7,494 bases of DNA, taken from NCBI GenBank assembly GCA_945870015.1, contig CAMBQS010000163.1, positions 1 through 7,494 on the forward strand, given 5' to 3'. Made by a program: the position numbers and the translations under genes. Origin of the DNA: Desulfocicer vacuolatum DSM 3385 (GTDB lineage Bacteria > Desulfobacterota > Desulfobacteria > Desulfobacterales > SURF-7). Positions 6,679 through 7,494 of this stretch are shown one piece after another (the stretch's first letter is position 1; each line of letters begins with the position of its first letter). Under the pieces are notes generated by a model. The model was not told where the DNA came from, ran no database searches, and saw only the letters and a list, made by a program, of their open reading frames with translations.

Positions 6679-6691
6679 TCACATAAGTCAA
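6664..6691 (-). promoter_or_regulatory. sigma-70-type promoter of the crotonase gene
   Basis: On the - strand a -35 box TTGACT (6691-6686, five of six to consensus) and a perfect -10 box TATAAT (6669-6664) are separated by 16 nt. Transcription would start near 6656, leaving a leader of roughly 45 nt before the ATG at 6612. The -10 box lies within the palindrome at 6661-6678. Confidence 0.65.
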
Positions 6692-6766
6692 TTAAAAATA
6701 TTGATTTTAGACGCTATAGTGGCAGGATCCGCCAGAATACGCAGGCATTACTCTTTTTGACATGGC

Positions 6767-7494
6767 ATGGAAAAGATCGGTGTGTTTGCCGGTGAAATCT
6801 CATTTATGGATCTGTCGATTAAACTTCCGGTCAATGTGTACTTCGGCTATATGTTTGGCGGCTTGATCCGGAAGATCGGCTGTAAAATCAGACCCTATGG
6901 AAAAATCAAGGGCGAAACCGACCGGGTGATCGAACAGAATATCAATATTCTTGTGGAGGCTTTTCTGGGGAATCGATCCAAAGCGTCTGCGCTGGATGCG
7001 GTGATCACCAATTTTGAACAGATCGAGCAGATCGACCATTCCATGAATCTTCCCAAGGTGGCTGTTTTCGGCGATCTTTATGTCCGGGACAATGAAATCA
7101 TGAATCAAAACCTGATCCATTTTATTGAGGAAAACGGCGGTGAGGTTGTGGTAACACCTTTCAGTTCCTATGTGAAAATGGTTGAAAAACCTTATCTCCG
7201 GAAATGGTTCCGGGAAAAACTGTATTTCAATGTTCTTTCCTACAAAACCCTGATGGCTGCGGTTAAACAGCTCGAAAAGACATATCTGAAATATTTTGAC
7301 CGGATACGGACCGAACCGGAACCTGAATATAATGATCCCCCCCGGAAAATATTTTGTCCGAATACGGTATGCGGGTTGAAAATACCGGGGAGTCGATTGA
7401 AAATGTGCTGAAAATTTTTTACACCCGGAAGCATTACCCGGATATCTCTCTCTATGTGCAGACAAGTCCGGCATTCTGCTGCCCATCGCTCGTA
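6767..7494 (+). pseudogene. acyl-CoA dehydratase activase-related (COG3581/HgdB-like) gene remnant, frameshifted
   Basis: The first 191 codons match the central and later part of the 2-hydroxyacyl-CoA dehydratase/activase-related family (COG3581-like): GCKIRPYGKIKGETDRVIEQ at 38-57, KVAVFGDLYVRDNEIMNQNL at 97-116 and NGGEVVVTPFSSY at 123-135. The original frame drifts into an unrelated tail ending at TGA 7409-7411. From the C7 run at 7337-7343 the -1 frame stays open to the window edge and carries the expected continuation (GESIENVLKIFY, then LYVQTSPAFCCPSLV with a family-like Cys-Cys-Pro). The usual N-terminal part, about 200 residues in relatives, is missing: an in-frame TGA stands at 6758-6760 and no Shine-Dalgarno precedes the ATG. 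Intact relatives are Fe-S proteins linked to radical dehydration of acyl-CoAs in anaerobes. A sequencing error at C7 could explain the shift but not the missing front. Confidence 0.7.

Noticed and set aside
6692..6720. + strand promoter (TTAAAA, 17 nt, TATAGT) for the remnant gene
   Set aside because: The -35 match is poor in an AT-rich stretch and no Shine-Dalgarno precedes the downstream ATG, so it is not supportable.
7336..7345. Programmed -1 ribosomal frameshift site at the C7 run
   Set aside because: The codon phase is GAT CCC CCC CGG, not the standard slippery order, I found no clear downstream stimulatory structure, and the gene also lacks its front. Decay or a read error is simpler.
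6800..7486. 228-codon - strand open frame opposite the COG3581-like remnant
   Set aside because: It is antisense to clearly family-like codons; its product has no recognisable domain and no ribosome binding site stands out.
1..7494. CRISPR arrays, tRNA/rRNA genes, insertion sequences, phage genes, toxin-antitoxin pairs
   Set aside because: Looked for on both strands by eye; no regular repeat-spacer pattern, cloverleaf, transposase motif or paired small genes seen.

Overview
This window is a chromosomal segment most like the Desulfobacterota (former Deltaproteobacteria, Desulfobacterales-like). That placement is inferred from the gene order murB-ftsQ-ftsA-ftsZ followed by a B12-type radical SAM gene, from the character of the proteins, and from an acyl-CoA dehydratase-activase relative typical of strict anaerobes. 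No rRNA or other taxonomic marker is present.

Region 1 (1-5167, + strand) is the distal end of the division and cell wall (dcw) cluster. It holds the last 19 codons of murB, then ftsQ (TTG start, overlapping murB by 11 nt), ftsA (GTG start, excellent Shine-Dalgarno) and ftsZ (start corrected to the ATG at 2240). An uncharacterised radical SAM protein resembling the TIGR03960 family begins 18 nt after ftsZ. FtsQ is a membrane-anchored divisome protein. FtsA is the actin-like tether carrying a C-terminal amphipathic helix. FtsZ is the tubulin-like ring protein and keeps its C-terminal tail peptide, the usual docking site for FtsA. The tight spacing suggests one operon. A small hairpin in the ftsA-ftsZ gap lacks a T-tract and is unlikely to end transcription.

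Region 2 (5168-5832) has a spacer with a short run of CGTA-type hexamers, then a lone small gene for a DUF1285-like protein of unknown function. It ends in a bidirectional terminator shared with the convergent gene beyond.

Region 3 (5833-6766, - strand) is a GC-richer enoyl-CoA hydratase/isomerase gene. Both canonical crotonase glutamates appear replaced, and an Asp sits where PaaG-type isomerases have theirs. Upstream is an AT-rich control region with a near-consensus sigma-70 promoter whose -10 box lies inside a perfect 8-2-8 palindrome, which looks like a repressor operator.

Region 4 (6767-7494, + strand) is the remnant of a COG3581/HgdB-like acyl-CoA dehydratase-activase-related gene. 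It lacks the N-terminal part and is frameshifted at a run of seven C. It runs off the window.

I see no clearly new multi-gene system. The best leads are the operator-over-promoter arrangement at the crotonase gene, the altered active site of that enzyme, the ftsZ-linked radical SAM protein, and the C7 frameshift.
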